This document shows positions 6,904 through 13,744 of a stretch of 24,848 bases of DNA, piece by piece. The stretch's first letter is position 1. The number at the start of each line of letters is the position of its first letter. The notes below the pieces were generated by a model that searched no databases, was not told where the DNA came from, and saw only the letters and a program-made list of their open reading frames with translations. Origin of the DNA: Actinomycetota bacterium (GTDB lineage Bacteria > Actinomycetota > Thermoleophilia > UBA2241); the NCBI GenBank assembly GCA_003132645.1, contig PKYM01000150.1, positions 8,121 through 32,968 on the forward strand, read 5' to 3'. Position numbers and translations under genes: made by a program.

Positions 6904-6949
6904 GACCGGGCCGGGCCGCCCATCTGAAGATGGGCGGCCCGGCCCGGTC
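6904..6949. terminator. Very strong hairpin between convergent genes
   Basis: Bases 6904-6925 are perfectly complementary to 6928-6949. Sterically this gives a 21-bp stem with a TGAA tetraloop. It sits 24 nt after the stop of the 52-aa gene and 60 nt before the stop of the convergent gene at 7010. No T-tract follows on either strand. It probably serves as a bidirectional transcript end or RNA-stabilising hairpin. Confidence 0.7.
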
Positions 6950-7009
6950 TCAGCGCCGCACCGGCGTGGACCGTGGTCGGTCGCGCTGCGTCGCGCTCGC
7001 GACGTCCCT

Positions 7010-7297
7010 CTAGGACATCACCTTGTACACGTCGAAGGTCGACTCCGTAGGCGGCGACTGGAACCCGCCTGCGATGCCTGCCTGCATCCTGGGCATGAGG
7101 GTACCGTCACGGAATCGCTCCCAGCTCTCCTTCGATTCGTGGACGGCGATGATCGTCCAGCCGTCGGCCGACGGACCGCCGGCGTGATAGATCTGACCGT
7201 CGGGCAAACCGCCGCCGCTCGGATGAACCGCGGCGATCGATGCCTCGTACTGCTCCCTGGTGCCGCCCGGAAACTGGTGCACGACTCCGTATGCCAT
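7010..7297 (-). CDS. Small dimeric alpha-beta-barrel-type protein (ABM-like)
   Basis: A 95-aa protein beginning MAYGVVHQFPGGTREQYE and ending with a beta strand (FDVYKVMS). The pattern of strand, helix (EQYEASIAAVHP), strand (DGWTIIAVHESKESWERFRD), then helix is that of the antibiotic-biosynthesis-monooxygenase-like dimeric alpha-beta barrel family. The ATG at 7297 follows a GAGGTGGG ribosome site at 6-nt spacing; the longer frame upstream is unsupported. Family members range from small heme or quinone enzymes to stress proteins, so no reaction is assigned. It is probably transcribed alone. Confidence 0.75.
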   Translation of the reverse strand: MAYGVVHQFPGGTREQYEASIAAVHPSGGGLPDGQIYHAGGPSADGWTIIAVHESKESWERFRDGTLMPRMQAGIAGGFQSPPTESTFDVYKVMS

Positions 7298-7524
7298 TTT
7301 CGTCCCACCTCGGGTCGGATGGGCCACAGGGCCCACCTATGGTTGGTCACTGCCGGCTGACCTCGTCGCCGTGAGATATCCCTCTGTATCGGGGATCGAA
7401 CCCGTTGCCGACACAGCGGTCACGCGACCGTGTACTTCGGCGAGGTCCCCGATGTTGCCCGTGAGGTTGAGACCTTCTGACCTGGCACTGGCCGCCGTCC
7501 CTCAGCGCCCAGCGCCGGCCTTGG

Positions 7525-8994
7525 TCAGCCTGCGACGACTGCCGGCAGGTTGCGATAGGCGGCCGCGAAGTCCAGGAATCGATGGACGTCGGCGAAGGTG
7601 GATGCCAGGCCGAGCGAGACGCGGATCGTGTTTGGCACCTTCCCCGTAGCATCCTGGATGGCCTGCTGGCACTGCCTCAGACTCATGGCCGCCCGAAGAT
7701 GCTCGAAACAGGGCTGCATGTCCTCCGGTGTGATGTCGTGGGCCACCTCTCCGTCCCCGGGGTTGCAGAAGCATCCCGTGCGGATGGAGATGCGCCGGCG
7801 GCCCGCGGCCGCCTCGACGTCGTAGACGTCGTGCGGGTGGCCACCCGGATCCAGAAGATGCAGGGCGATCGTTGCGCCGCGCCGCTCCATGTCAGTCGGC
7901 CCGAAAAGGCAGACGACCGGCGCTCCGTTGTCGTGGCGAAGGAGCTGCAGCTCCTCGAGCAGCCAGCCGACCAGCGCGTGAGTCCGCACGTGTATCGTCT
8001 CGATGCCGACACGCTCGAGGTGGCGCAGGCCGATGGTGATGGCCGGCAGGGCGAGGTAGTCGACGGTGCCGTCCTCGAAGCCGGGTGCGCCCGGGGCGAG
8101 GCGGAACCATCCTTCCCCTTGCACCGACGCGATCGCGATGGTCCCGCCGGCAAACCATGGGCGATCCAGCTTCGCGAGCTTCTCGCGCCGCGCCAGCAGG
8201 ACCCCGATGCCGGTCGGATACCCGAACATCTTGTAAAACGAGAGCACGACGTAGTCTGGCTTAATCGCCTCCAGATCCAGGCGATTGGTCGGCACGTAGG
8301 CGGCACAGTCGAGCAGAACGTCCCAACCGAGAGCCTGCGCTTCGGCGCCCCAGTCAAGCGGATGCTGCACGCCGCTGAAGTTCGATTGCGCCGGATACGC
8401 AAAGAGACGATCCGGCCCTGCCCACGTTTCGTTGAGAGCAAGCCTCAGCAGGTCCTCGTCGAGACGAAGATGCGGCCGACGCGCGGGTATGTAGGCGACG
8501 GTGGCGCCCTTGCGGCGGGCGAACTCGCGGATGCCGTTGACCGAGTTGTGGTTGTCGTAGCTCAGAAGGTAGGCGCCGCCCGGACGGAAAGGATAGGCCT
8601 CGCCTACCAGTTTGAGGGCGGCGCTGGCGTTGGCGCAGAAGACGACCTCGTAGTCCTCCTCAGCGGCGTTGAAGTAGTGCCGCACGGCACTGCGCGCCTC
8701 GGCGACGAGCTCGGAGGACGCGGCTGACGTGGGGTTGTTCGAGTGGGGATTGCCGAGCACGCGCTCGCTGAGCAGCTCGTGATGACAGCGGAGCTGCGAT
8801 TCTGCGTAGAGCCCGGCGCCCGAGTAGTCGAGGTAGGTGTGACCTCGCAGGTCGAGACGCCCGTACTCAGTCCTGCGCAACTCGTCCACCTGTGCTGTGC
8901 GCCGGTACTCCGGGTAGCGCCGCAGGAAGTCCTGTTCGGCCGCCCCGACATCGCCGATCTCAGGCGACGCCAGGTGTTCAAGTCCTTGTTTCAA
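7525..8994 (-). CDS. Class V aminotransferase / molybdenum cofactor sulfurase-like PLP enzyme
   Basis: A 489-aa fold-type I PLP enzyme of the NifS/MOCOS class. The PLP lysine is K255 (VLSFYKMFGYPTGIGVLLAR), the PLP-ring aspartate is probably D229 (VLLDCAAY), and the persulfide-forming cysteine is probably C408 (IRTGCFCNPGDGE), the same Cys-x-Cys-Asn-Pro-Gly context as eukaryotic and bacterial MOCOS N-terminal domains. The MOSC domain of full-length MOCOS is absent. The initiation codon appears to be TTG at 8994: an in-frame TGA lies two codons upstream and no ATG/GTG is nearby, so the N-terminus is uncertain. A molybdoenzyme of the sulfite oxidase family is at 12186-13271, though that family does not use sulfurated cofactor. 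Cysteine desulfurase activity on another acceptor is an alternative. Confidence 0.82.
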   Translation of the reverse strand: MKQGLEHLASPEIGDVGAAEQDFLRRYPEYRRTAQVDELRRTEYGRLDLRGHTYLDYSGAGLYAESQLRCHHELLSERVLGNPHSNNPTSAASSELVAEARSAVRHYFNAAEEDYEVVFCANASAALKLVGEAYPFRPGGAYLLSYDNHNSVNGIREFARRKGATVAYIPARRPHLRLDEDLLRLALNETWAGPDRLFAYPAQSNFSGVQHPLDWGAEAQALGWDVLLDCAAYVPTNRLDLEAIKPDYVVLSFYKMFGYPTGIGVLLARREKLAKLDRPWFAGGTIAIASVQGEGWFRLAPGAPGFEDGTVDYLALPAITIGLRHLERVGIETIHVRTHALVGWLLEELQLLRHDNGAPVVCLFGPTDMERRGATIALHLLDPGGHPHDVYDVEAAAGRRRISIRTGCFCNPGDGEVAHDITPEDMQPCFEHLRAAMSLRQCQQAIQDATGKVPNTIRVSLGLASTFADVHRFLDFAAAYRNLPAVVAG

Positions 8995-9133
8995 GCTTCA
9001 CAGCCAATCTGTCCGCATGCGTAGTTCGTAACCTACGACCGAGTCGAAGGCGGCGCAATGGCAGAACGGTCCGCTCGCCGTTCGAGCCCGCCAGGACGGC
9101 GACTTCCGCATTGACGGCGGTCGCGCCGCGGTC

Positions 9134-10378
9134 TCAGCTCCTCGTCGTCGCCCCGCGAACCGTCATGGCACGCAGCCGCAAGGCAAGCACTTCAAGGTCG
9201 TCCCCGAGCCGACCCGCAAACGCGGTCGCCTCGTCGCGCACACCCTCCGCGACTTCTTGAGGACTGCGGTCTCTCAGTCCCGAGACCGCCTCGACCAGTC
9301 GAGTCTCCCCGAACAGCTCGCCGGCGCGTCGCGCCTCGGTGACTCCGTCCGTATAGAAGACGAGGCAGTCGTCGACTGCGAGCGTCAGGTGAGAATCGAG
9401 GTAGTCCTCGTCGAAGGCGCCGAGGGGAATGCCGAACGAAGCGTCAAGCAGCCGGCAGCGCCGGGCATTGACCAGGACGGGAGGCGGATGGCCGGCGCTC
9501 GCATAGGTGGCCCGCCCCGTCTCTCTGTCCAGGACAAGAAGGAACGCAGTGACGAACTCGTCCTGGATCTCACGTCGCAGCAGCAGCTGATTGGTCTTTC
9601 TCAGGATGAAGGCCGGGGAGGTGTCGACCGTGGAGAATGCTCTCACCGCGCTGCGCACCCGTTCGGTCAGGCCCGCGGCACGGATCCCCTTGCCGGCGAC
9701 ATCGCCGATGAGAACGGCGACGAGCGAATCGTCGATGAGAAAGACATCGCTGAAGTCGTCCCCCACGCGCTCAGGCTGAAACGCCGTCTCCATGACCAGA
9801 CCCGTGTCGAGCCCCTCAACTTGAGGCAGTGGGCTCAGGAAGTTCTCCTGGAGGGCCACCGCGATACGGCGCTGCTCCTCGAAGCGCTGCGCGTTCTCGA
9901 TCGCGGCCTGCTCAGATGCGAGCCTCGCCATCGTGCTCTCGAAGAGGCCGGCGATCGCCAGGTAGATATCGAGCAGGGACTGGGACAAAGGCTGGCTGGC
10001 CCGGTGGCCGATGAGCAGCCCCGCGTCCGTCTGCTGGCCACCTGCCAGAGGCAGCAGGACGATGGCGTAGTCGTGATCTGGCAAGGCGATCAGCTCGCTG
10101 GCGAGAAAGCCGCTGTCGAGCACCTGGCGGGCAGTCTCTCGCACCTGATCGGCAAGACGATCGCAGGCCTGCGGCGCCGAAAGCGTGCAGTAGAGCGGAG
10201 TGATCGCGCCGTCGGGACGGCGCTCGAGCAAGGCGACGAGGTCCGCGCCAAAGAAACGGACCAGCACCTGCCCCAACTCCCGCCAGATGTCGGTTTCGCC
10301 ACTCAACAAGGCCAGATATTGGGCGGTCCGCAGCACCGCCGTGAGATCGTCTGCGCGCTGTTCGACGACCTCGCTCAC
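9134..10378 (-). CDS. GAF-domain SpoIIE-type serine/threonine phosphatase (PP2C)
   Basis: A 414-aa protein with an N-terminal GAF-like sensor region (about 12-160), a coiled linker (QFEEQRRIAVALQENFLSP-like, 165-183) and a SpoIIE/RsbU phosphatase domain (about 190-405). Metal-binding motifs are VGDDFSDVF (D208, D211; the usual VGGDFYD is altered at two positions), IGDVAGKG (D226), FYTDGVTEAR (D344) and LGDDLEVLAL (D393/D394). Such phosphatases usually dephosphorylate anti-sigma antagonist proteins. The GTG start at 10378 overlaps the stop of the UroD-like methyltransferase in a GTGA, implying translational coupling. A phosphatase tied to a corrinoid methyltransferase operon is unusual; the partner kinase and antagonist are not in the window. 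Confidence 0.9.
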   Translation of the reverse strand: MSEVVEQRADDLTAVLRTAQYLALLSGETDIWRELGQVLVRFFGADLVALLERRPDGAITPLYCTLSAPQACDRLADQVRETARQVLDSGFLASELIALPDHDYAIVLLPLAGGQQTDAGLLIGHRASQPLSQSLLDIYLAIAGLFESTMARLASEQAAIENAQRFEEQRRIAVALQENFLSPLPQVEGLDTGLVMETAFQPERVGDDFSDVFLIDDSLVAVLIGDVAGKGIRAAGLTERVRSAVRAFSTVDTSPAFILRKTNQLLLRREIQDEFVTAFLLVLDRETGRATYASAGHPPPVLVNARRCRLLDASFGIPLGAFDEDYLDSHLTLAVDDCLVFYTDGVTEARRAGELFGETRLVEAVSGLRDRSPQEVAEGVRDEATAFAGRLGDDLEVLALRLRAMTVRGATTRS

Positions 10379-11388
10379 GAGTCGCTGTGGACCGCCGATA
10401 CCAGGGCGGCGATGTTCTCGGGTTTGGCTTCGAGCGGGATCTCACAGCCAGACGAGAGGATGAACCCGCCGCCCTCGGCGAACAGCTCCACGAGGCGGCG
10501 CCCCTCGGTGGCGATCTCGTCCGCCGAACCCAGGACGAACGAGAGCGGGCGGATGTTCCCGTCGAGGCAGGTGTGCGACAGGATCTGCCGGGCGCGCAGG
10601 GGATCGGCATCGTAGTCAACGTTCGCGATGTCCACGCCGGCCTGCGGATAGTAGCCCAGGATCTGTTCGGTCGCCCCCGCGATGTGCAACCAGGTGGCCA
10701 GCGCCCCCGCCTTCTTGAACGCCGCGAACAGCTCTTTGAGGCGCGGCAGCAAAAGCTCTCGAAAGAACGCCGGCGGCACGACGGCCGGCGAGGCCGCCGG
10801 GTCGAACACCATCGCGACGTGAGCGCCGGCCGCCAGCAGGGCCTGGCCGTAGCGCAGCGCGCTTCGGGTCGCGAAATCGAGCAGCTCCTCGAACCGTTGC
10901 GGCTCATCGACGGCGAGAAAGAGAGCCGCTTCGGGACCCGCAAGCTGCTGGGCCAAAGTCATCGGTCCGGCCACGACCCCGATCACCGGCAGCTCGTCTT
11001 CGAACTCGGCGCGCAGCAGGGTGGTGGCCCTCAACAGCTCCGGCATACGCCCTGCGCACTGCGGGTCGGGCACGGACAGACGATCGACCGGGACGTCGGG
11101 GGTGAGCGCATAGGAGACTACCTGCGGATACTGCTGTTCGTGGTAGGCAAGGACCGAACCCAGGGCCTCCGATTCGACGCAAGCGTCCATGAAGGCAAAG
11201 GCCGCGTCGCAACCGTACTGCCGCACCGCCTCGATCTGGCAGCGCGCAAGCAGGGCGCCGTCGCGCACATAGTCGGCGATCGGCACCCCCGCCAGCACGG
11301 CCGCGTGGGCGAAGATCTGGGGGATCACGGGCGTGCGGTCCGCCTTTTCGAAGGCGACCGTGGCGCGCACGCGCTCGAGGCTGTTCAC
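10375..11388 (-). CDS. Uroporphyrinogen decarboxylase-family corrinoid methyltransferase
   Basis: A 337-aa UroD-fold protein of the methylcobamide:CoM methyltransferase-like (MtaA/MtbA, CmuA C-terminal) branch. It shows the N-terminal ERVRATVAFEKADRTPVIPQ block, VIGVVAGPMTLAQQLAG, and the barrel segments around residues 230-260 and 305-318. In MtaA/MtbA the zinc site is His-x-Cys plus a distant Cys; here H235 and C315 (LSSGCEIP) are present but the middle ligand is A237 (WLHIAGAT). The GTG at 11388 is chosen because AGAGAGG lies 6 nt upstream and it makes a GTGA overlap with the corrinoid protein gene. It should act on the adjacent corrinoid protein, either delivering a methyl group to an acceptor or demethylating a substrate. 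Confidence 0.85.
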   Translation of the reverse strand: MNSLERVRATVAFEKADRTPVIPQIFAHAAVLAGVPIADYVRDGALLARCQIEAVRQYGCDAAFAFMDACVESEALGSVLAYHEQQYPQVVSYALTPDVPVDRLSVPDPQCAGRMPELLRATTLLRAEFEDELPVIGVVAGPMTLAQQLAGPEAALFLAVDEPQRFEELLDFATRSALRYGQALLAAGAHVAMVFDPAASPAVVPPAFFRELLLPRLKELFAAFKKAGALATWLHIAGATEQILGYYPQAGVDIANVDYDADPLRARQILSHTCLDGNIRPLSFVLGSADEIATEGRRLVELFAEGGGFILSSGCEIPLEAKPENIAALVSAVHSDS

Positions 11389-12014
11389 GCCGGCCTCTCT
11401 GCCAGGCACGATTCCAGCAAGCGGGCGCCGTCGAAGGCCGTCTGCGCTACGTAGTCGACGTCGAGCTCCTCTGTCGAGGCTTGCCTGAGGGCGGCTCCAC
11501 CCGCCAGGATCTTCACGTCGAAGAGCCCGCGTTCGGCGAGGGCCGGCCTGACGCGGCGCACCTGGGGGATGACCGTGGTGAGCAAGCCGCTCAGAAGGAC
11601 CGCGGCTGCCTGCTCACGTTCCACCGCCTCGCTCAGTGCGCTCACCGGGCAGTTCCGGCCCAGATCGACGACTCGGTAACCTTTGCCGGTGAGGACCATG
11701 GTCACGATGTTCTTGCCAAGGTCGTGCACGTCGCCTTCGGGAGTGGCGATCACGACGGTCGCCTTGCTGCGATCGGGGGGTATCCCCCGCAGGTAGAGCT
11801 CGTTTGCCACCACGGTGACGGCCCGCCCCACCAGCATGATCTCGAGGAGATTGAAGGCTTCGACCGTGCACTTCGCATCGACTTGCTCCATGGCGGTCTC
11901 GAGGCCTTCGTTGACGATGCGTTCGACCGGGACGCCGGCATCGCGCAGCCGCTGCGCCTCGGCCAAGGCCGCGGCGCTGTCGCCGTCGGTAAGGGTCGCG
12001 ATCAGTCGCTGCAT
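11385..12014 (-). CDS. Corrinoid (B12-binding) methyl carrier protein, MtxC type
   Basis: A 209-aa protein with the two-domain layout of methanol/methylamine corrinoid proteins: a helical cap (about 1-80, LLEIMLVGRAVTVVANEL) and a Rossmann B12 domain (about 85-205). The cobalt-ligand motif is DVHDLG at 95-100 (H97), followed by SGLLTT (S142, L144) and AGGAA (172-173). It shuttles the methyl group between a substrate methyltransferase and an acceptor methyltransferase. The ATG at 12014 puts the start a few residues before the first helix, as in the family. Alternatives are ATG 12032, and GTG 12137 with AGGGG upstream, which would add an 11-residue repeated sequence. It overlaps the downstream UroD-type gene by a GTGA. 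No RamA-like reactivase is seen. Confidence 0.88.
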   Translation of the reverse strand: MQRLIATLTDGDSAAALAEAQRLRDAGVPVERIVNEGLETAMEQVDAKCTVEAFNLLEIMLVGRAVTVVANELYLRGIPPDRSKATVVIATPEGDVHDLGKNIVTMVLTGKGYRVVDLGRNCPVSALSEAVEREQAAAVLLSGLLTTVIPQVRRVRPALAERGLFDVKILAGGAALRQASTEELDVDYVAQTAFDGARLLESCLAERPA

Positions 12015-12069
12015 GCCGGAGTTTCTCACCATTCTTGCCGCACGCACACACCGTAGCTGATGGAACGGA

Positions 12070-12135
12070 TTTTCGGCAACCGCACTCTGCCGCTCGGGCA
12101 GGTTTTCGGTAGTCGCGCTCTGCCGCTCAGACGGC
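12070..12135. repeat. Degenerate 33-bp tandem repeat before the corrinoid gene
   Basis: Two units, 12070-12102 and 12103-12135, share TTTTCGG at their left ends and CTCTGCCGCTC in their middle. The period of 33 is a multiple of three, so the minus-strand frame of the corrinoid gene stays open across both units and would read ERQSA-x-x-EN twice. It is either an N-terminal extension repeat or a duplicated regulatory site. Confidence 0.6.
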
Positions 12136-12185
12136 ACGGCGACCGCCCCTGCTCGTGCTCGGCGACTACTCGGGGATAGGACGGA

Positions 12186-13271
12186 CTAGCTGCTGCGCGC
12201 TGTGATGTCGCGCACCGTGACCGGCACGGCCTGGACGAGGTTGTTGCCCATTCCCTGGTAGTTCCAGGGCTGCTCCAGCGGCTGCGTGTTCCCGCCGGCG
12301 TCGGTCGCTCGGCACAACAGGACATGGTCGCCAGGTGCGGTCTTCCACAGGTACCGCCAGCCACGCCACGCGAACTCGCCGATCGGCGGCTCCAGCGCGG
12401 CATCCTCCCAGGCGCCGTCCACGCCGACCTCGACGCGCTCGACCCTGCCGTCGCCGCTCCAGGCACGCCCGCGCAGCACCACCTCCCCCGCCTCGACGGT
12501 GCGCCGCCGCGTCAGGAAGTCGGGGTAGCCCGGCGGGACCATCAAGGCGCGCACGCGAATGCGTCGCACGCCTTCCCCCGGGTCCTCCGTGTGCTGCTGG
12601 TAGCGGTAGGCGATCGCCTGCTGATAGCCCTGGAAGGGCTCGATCACGGCCGCGATGCGCGTGAGCCACTTGACGCTCGCCATCCCATACCAGCCGGGGA
12701 CCAGCAAACGCACGGGTGCGCCGTGCTCGGGCTCGAGCGGGCGACCGTTCATCTCGTAGGCCAGCAGGACCTCGGGGCGCATCGCATCGGCGACGGAGAG
12801 ACTACGCTCGTAGTCATGCTCGACCGTGCCCTGAGCGCCGTGGTCGGCGCCGCTGAACACGATCTCGACCGTGCCGGGGCGCACCCCGGCCGCGACCAGC
12901 ACGTCGCGCAGCGGCGTGCCCGTCCACTCGCCGGTGCCGACAGCTTCGGCAAGCCAGGGCTGGCTGATGGGCCGTGGCGTCAGCCGCGCGCGGCCGTTGC
13001 CGGCGCACTCCATCGTGACCGGCATCGTGCTCGCGGGCAGGCCACGAAGCTCCTCCAGCGTGAGTGAGCGCGGCCGCTCCACGTTGCCGCCGATCTCGAG
13101 CCGCCAGGTCGACTCGTCGAGCTCGGGTATGTCGAAATGGACCAGCAGGTAGTGCAGGCCCGTGGGCGTGATGTCGTAGCGCAACGCCTCGAGCGGCATG
13201 CCGCTGTTGCGGGCGGCAAGCTGCAGCTCGTCGGCGGTGAGTGGACCCTCGGTCGGCTCTGCCCCTCCCAT
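12186..13271 (-). CDS. Sulfite oxidase-family molybdopterin oxidoreductase
   Basis: A 361-aa protein with the SUOX molybdopterin domain (about 30-235) and the C-terminal Ig-like Mo-co dimerisation domain (about 240-355, ending NNLVQAVPVTV). The Mo-coordinating cysteine is C89 (VTMECAGNGR); other cofactor-contact blocks are FSGADHG and HGAPVRLLVPGWYGMASVKWL (183-203, with P192-W194). There is no heme b5 domain and no twin-arginine or other export signal, so it appears cytoplasmic. It could oxidise sulfite or another small oxyanion or sulfoxide. Its ATG at 13271 lies 9 nt after the stop of the NTF2-like gene and has only a weak ribosome site, suggesting coupling. A 171-nt gap separates its stop from the corrinoid gene start. 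Confidence 0.9.
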   Translation of the reverse strand: MGGAEPTEGPLTADELQLAARNSGMPLEALRYDITPTGLHYLLVHFDIPELDESTWRLEIGGNVERPRSLTLEELRGLPASTMPVTMECAGNGRARLTPRPISQPWLAEAVGTGEWTGTPLRDVLVAAGVRPGTVEIVFSGADHGAQGTVEHDYERSLSVADAMRPEVLLAYEMNGRPLEPEHGAPVRLLVPGWYGMASVKWLTRIAAVIEPFQGYQQAIAYRYQQHTEDPGEGVRRIRVRALMVPPGYPDFLTRRRTVEAGEVVLRGRAWSGDGRVERVEVGVDGAWEDAALEPPIGEFAWRGWRYLWKTAPGDHVLLCRATDAGGNTQPLEQPWNYQGMGNNLVQAVPVTVRDITARSS

Positions 13272-13280
13272 GACTGCTCG

Positions 13281-13631
13281 TCAGTCCTTGTGCTGCAGCG
13301 TGTACCGCACGGTCTGAACACGGATCAGGCCATCGCGGAACACGAACGTGTCGATGCCGTCCTCCACGCGCGTGTGGGCAGATTCCGCCGACCATTCCAG
13401 AAAGAGGATGTCGTCGGCGAACAGGGTCTTCAGTTTCCAGTCTGCGTTCGGTACGTCGCCGACGAGCTTGACGAACGCCTGCCGAACACCGTCCTTGCCG
13501 CGCTGGATACCGTCGGGGCTGATGAAGATGGCGTCGTCTGTGTAGTCGCTGACGATGCCCTCGATGTCCCCGGCTCCCAGCACCTTGCCGTGGTGAGAGA
13601 ACACTTCTTCTGGAGTCCGCTGAGTGCTCAT
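13281..13631 (-). CDS. SnoaL/NTF2-like protein
   Basis: A 116-aa protein with the cone-shaped NTF2-like pattern: an N-terminal helix (TPEEVFSHHGKVLGAGDIEGIVSDYTDDAIFISPDG), a second helix (KDGVRQAFVKLVGDV), and long antiparallel strands (DDILFLEWSAES, GIDTFVFRDGLIRVQTVRYTL). Members are ketosteroid-isomerase-like enzymes, cyclases or ligand-binding proteins; no catalytic set is clear. The ATG at 13631 follows GGAAGGAG at 5-nt spacing and is preferred over an in-frame ATG five codons earlier. It is the first gene of a likely pair with the sulfite-oxidase-family gene. Confidence 0.8.
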   Translation of the reverse strand: MSTQRTPEEVFSHHGKVLGAGDIEGIVSDYTDDAIFISPDGIQRGKDGVRQAFVKLVGDVPNADWKLKTLFADDILFLEWSAESAHTRVEDGIDTFVFRDGLIRVQTVRYTLQHKD

Positions 13632-13666
13632 GATCGCTCCTTCCAAGTGAACCGATTACCAGTGTC

Positions 13667-13738
13667 GATCCGCACGCCGCGGCCGATCCGCATGCGGCAG
13701 CCTATCCGCACGCCGCGGCCCATCCGCACGCCGCGGCC
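13667..13738. repeat. Four tandem 18-bp repeats
   Basis: Four head-to-tail 18-bp units occupy 13667-13684, 13685-13702, 13703-13720 and 13721-13738. The consensus is NATCCGCACGCCGCGGCC; units 1, 3 and 4 differ only in the first base and unit 2 has internal changes. They fill the short space between the alcohol dehydrogenase stop and the NTF2-like gene. The spacer-free arrangement rules out CRISPR. The units contain CCGCGG palindromes and may form hairpins or bind a protein. Confidence 0.9.
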
Positions 13739-13744
13739 CGGCCA

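Noticed and set aside
7386..7412. A tRNA T-arm-like sequence on the minus strand (GGGTTCGATCCC).
   Set aside because: The T loop looks right, but there is no matching acceptor strand, no anticodon arm at the expected distance and no CCA. It is probably chance or too degraded to call.
9073..9087. A hairpin with AACGG loop on the minus strand upstream of the class V gene, considered as another ANTAR site.
   Set aside because: The loop is 5 nt rather than 6, no second hairpin follows at a suitable distance, and no overlapping terminator is present.
12186..13271. Periplasmic YedY/SoxC-type export of the molybdoenzyme.
   Set aside because: The N-terminus has no twin-arginine motif and no hydrophobic segment in any plausible start.
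13667..13738. CRISPR array.
   Set aside because: The 18-bp units are directly abutting with no spacers, and no cas genes are present.
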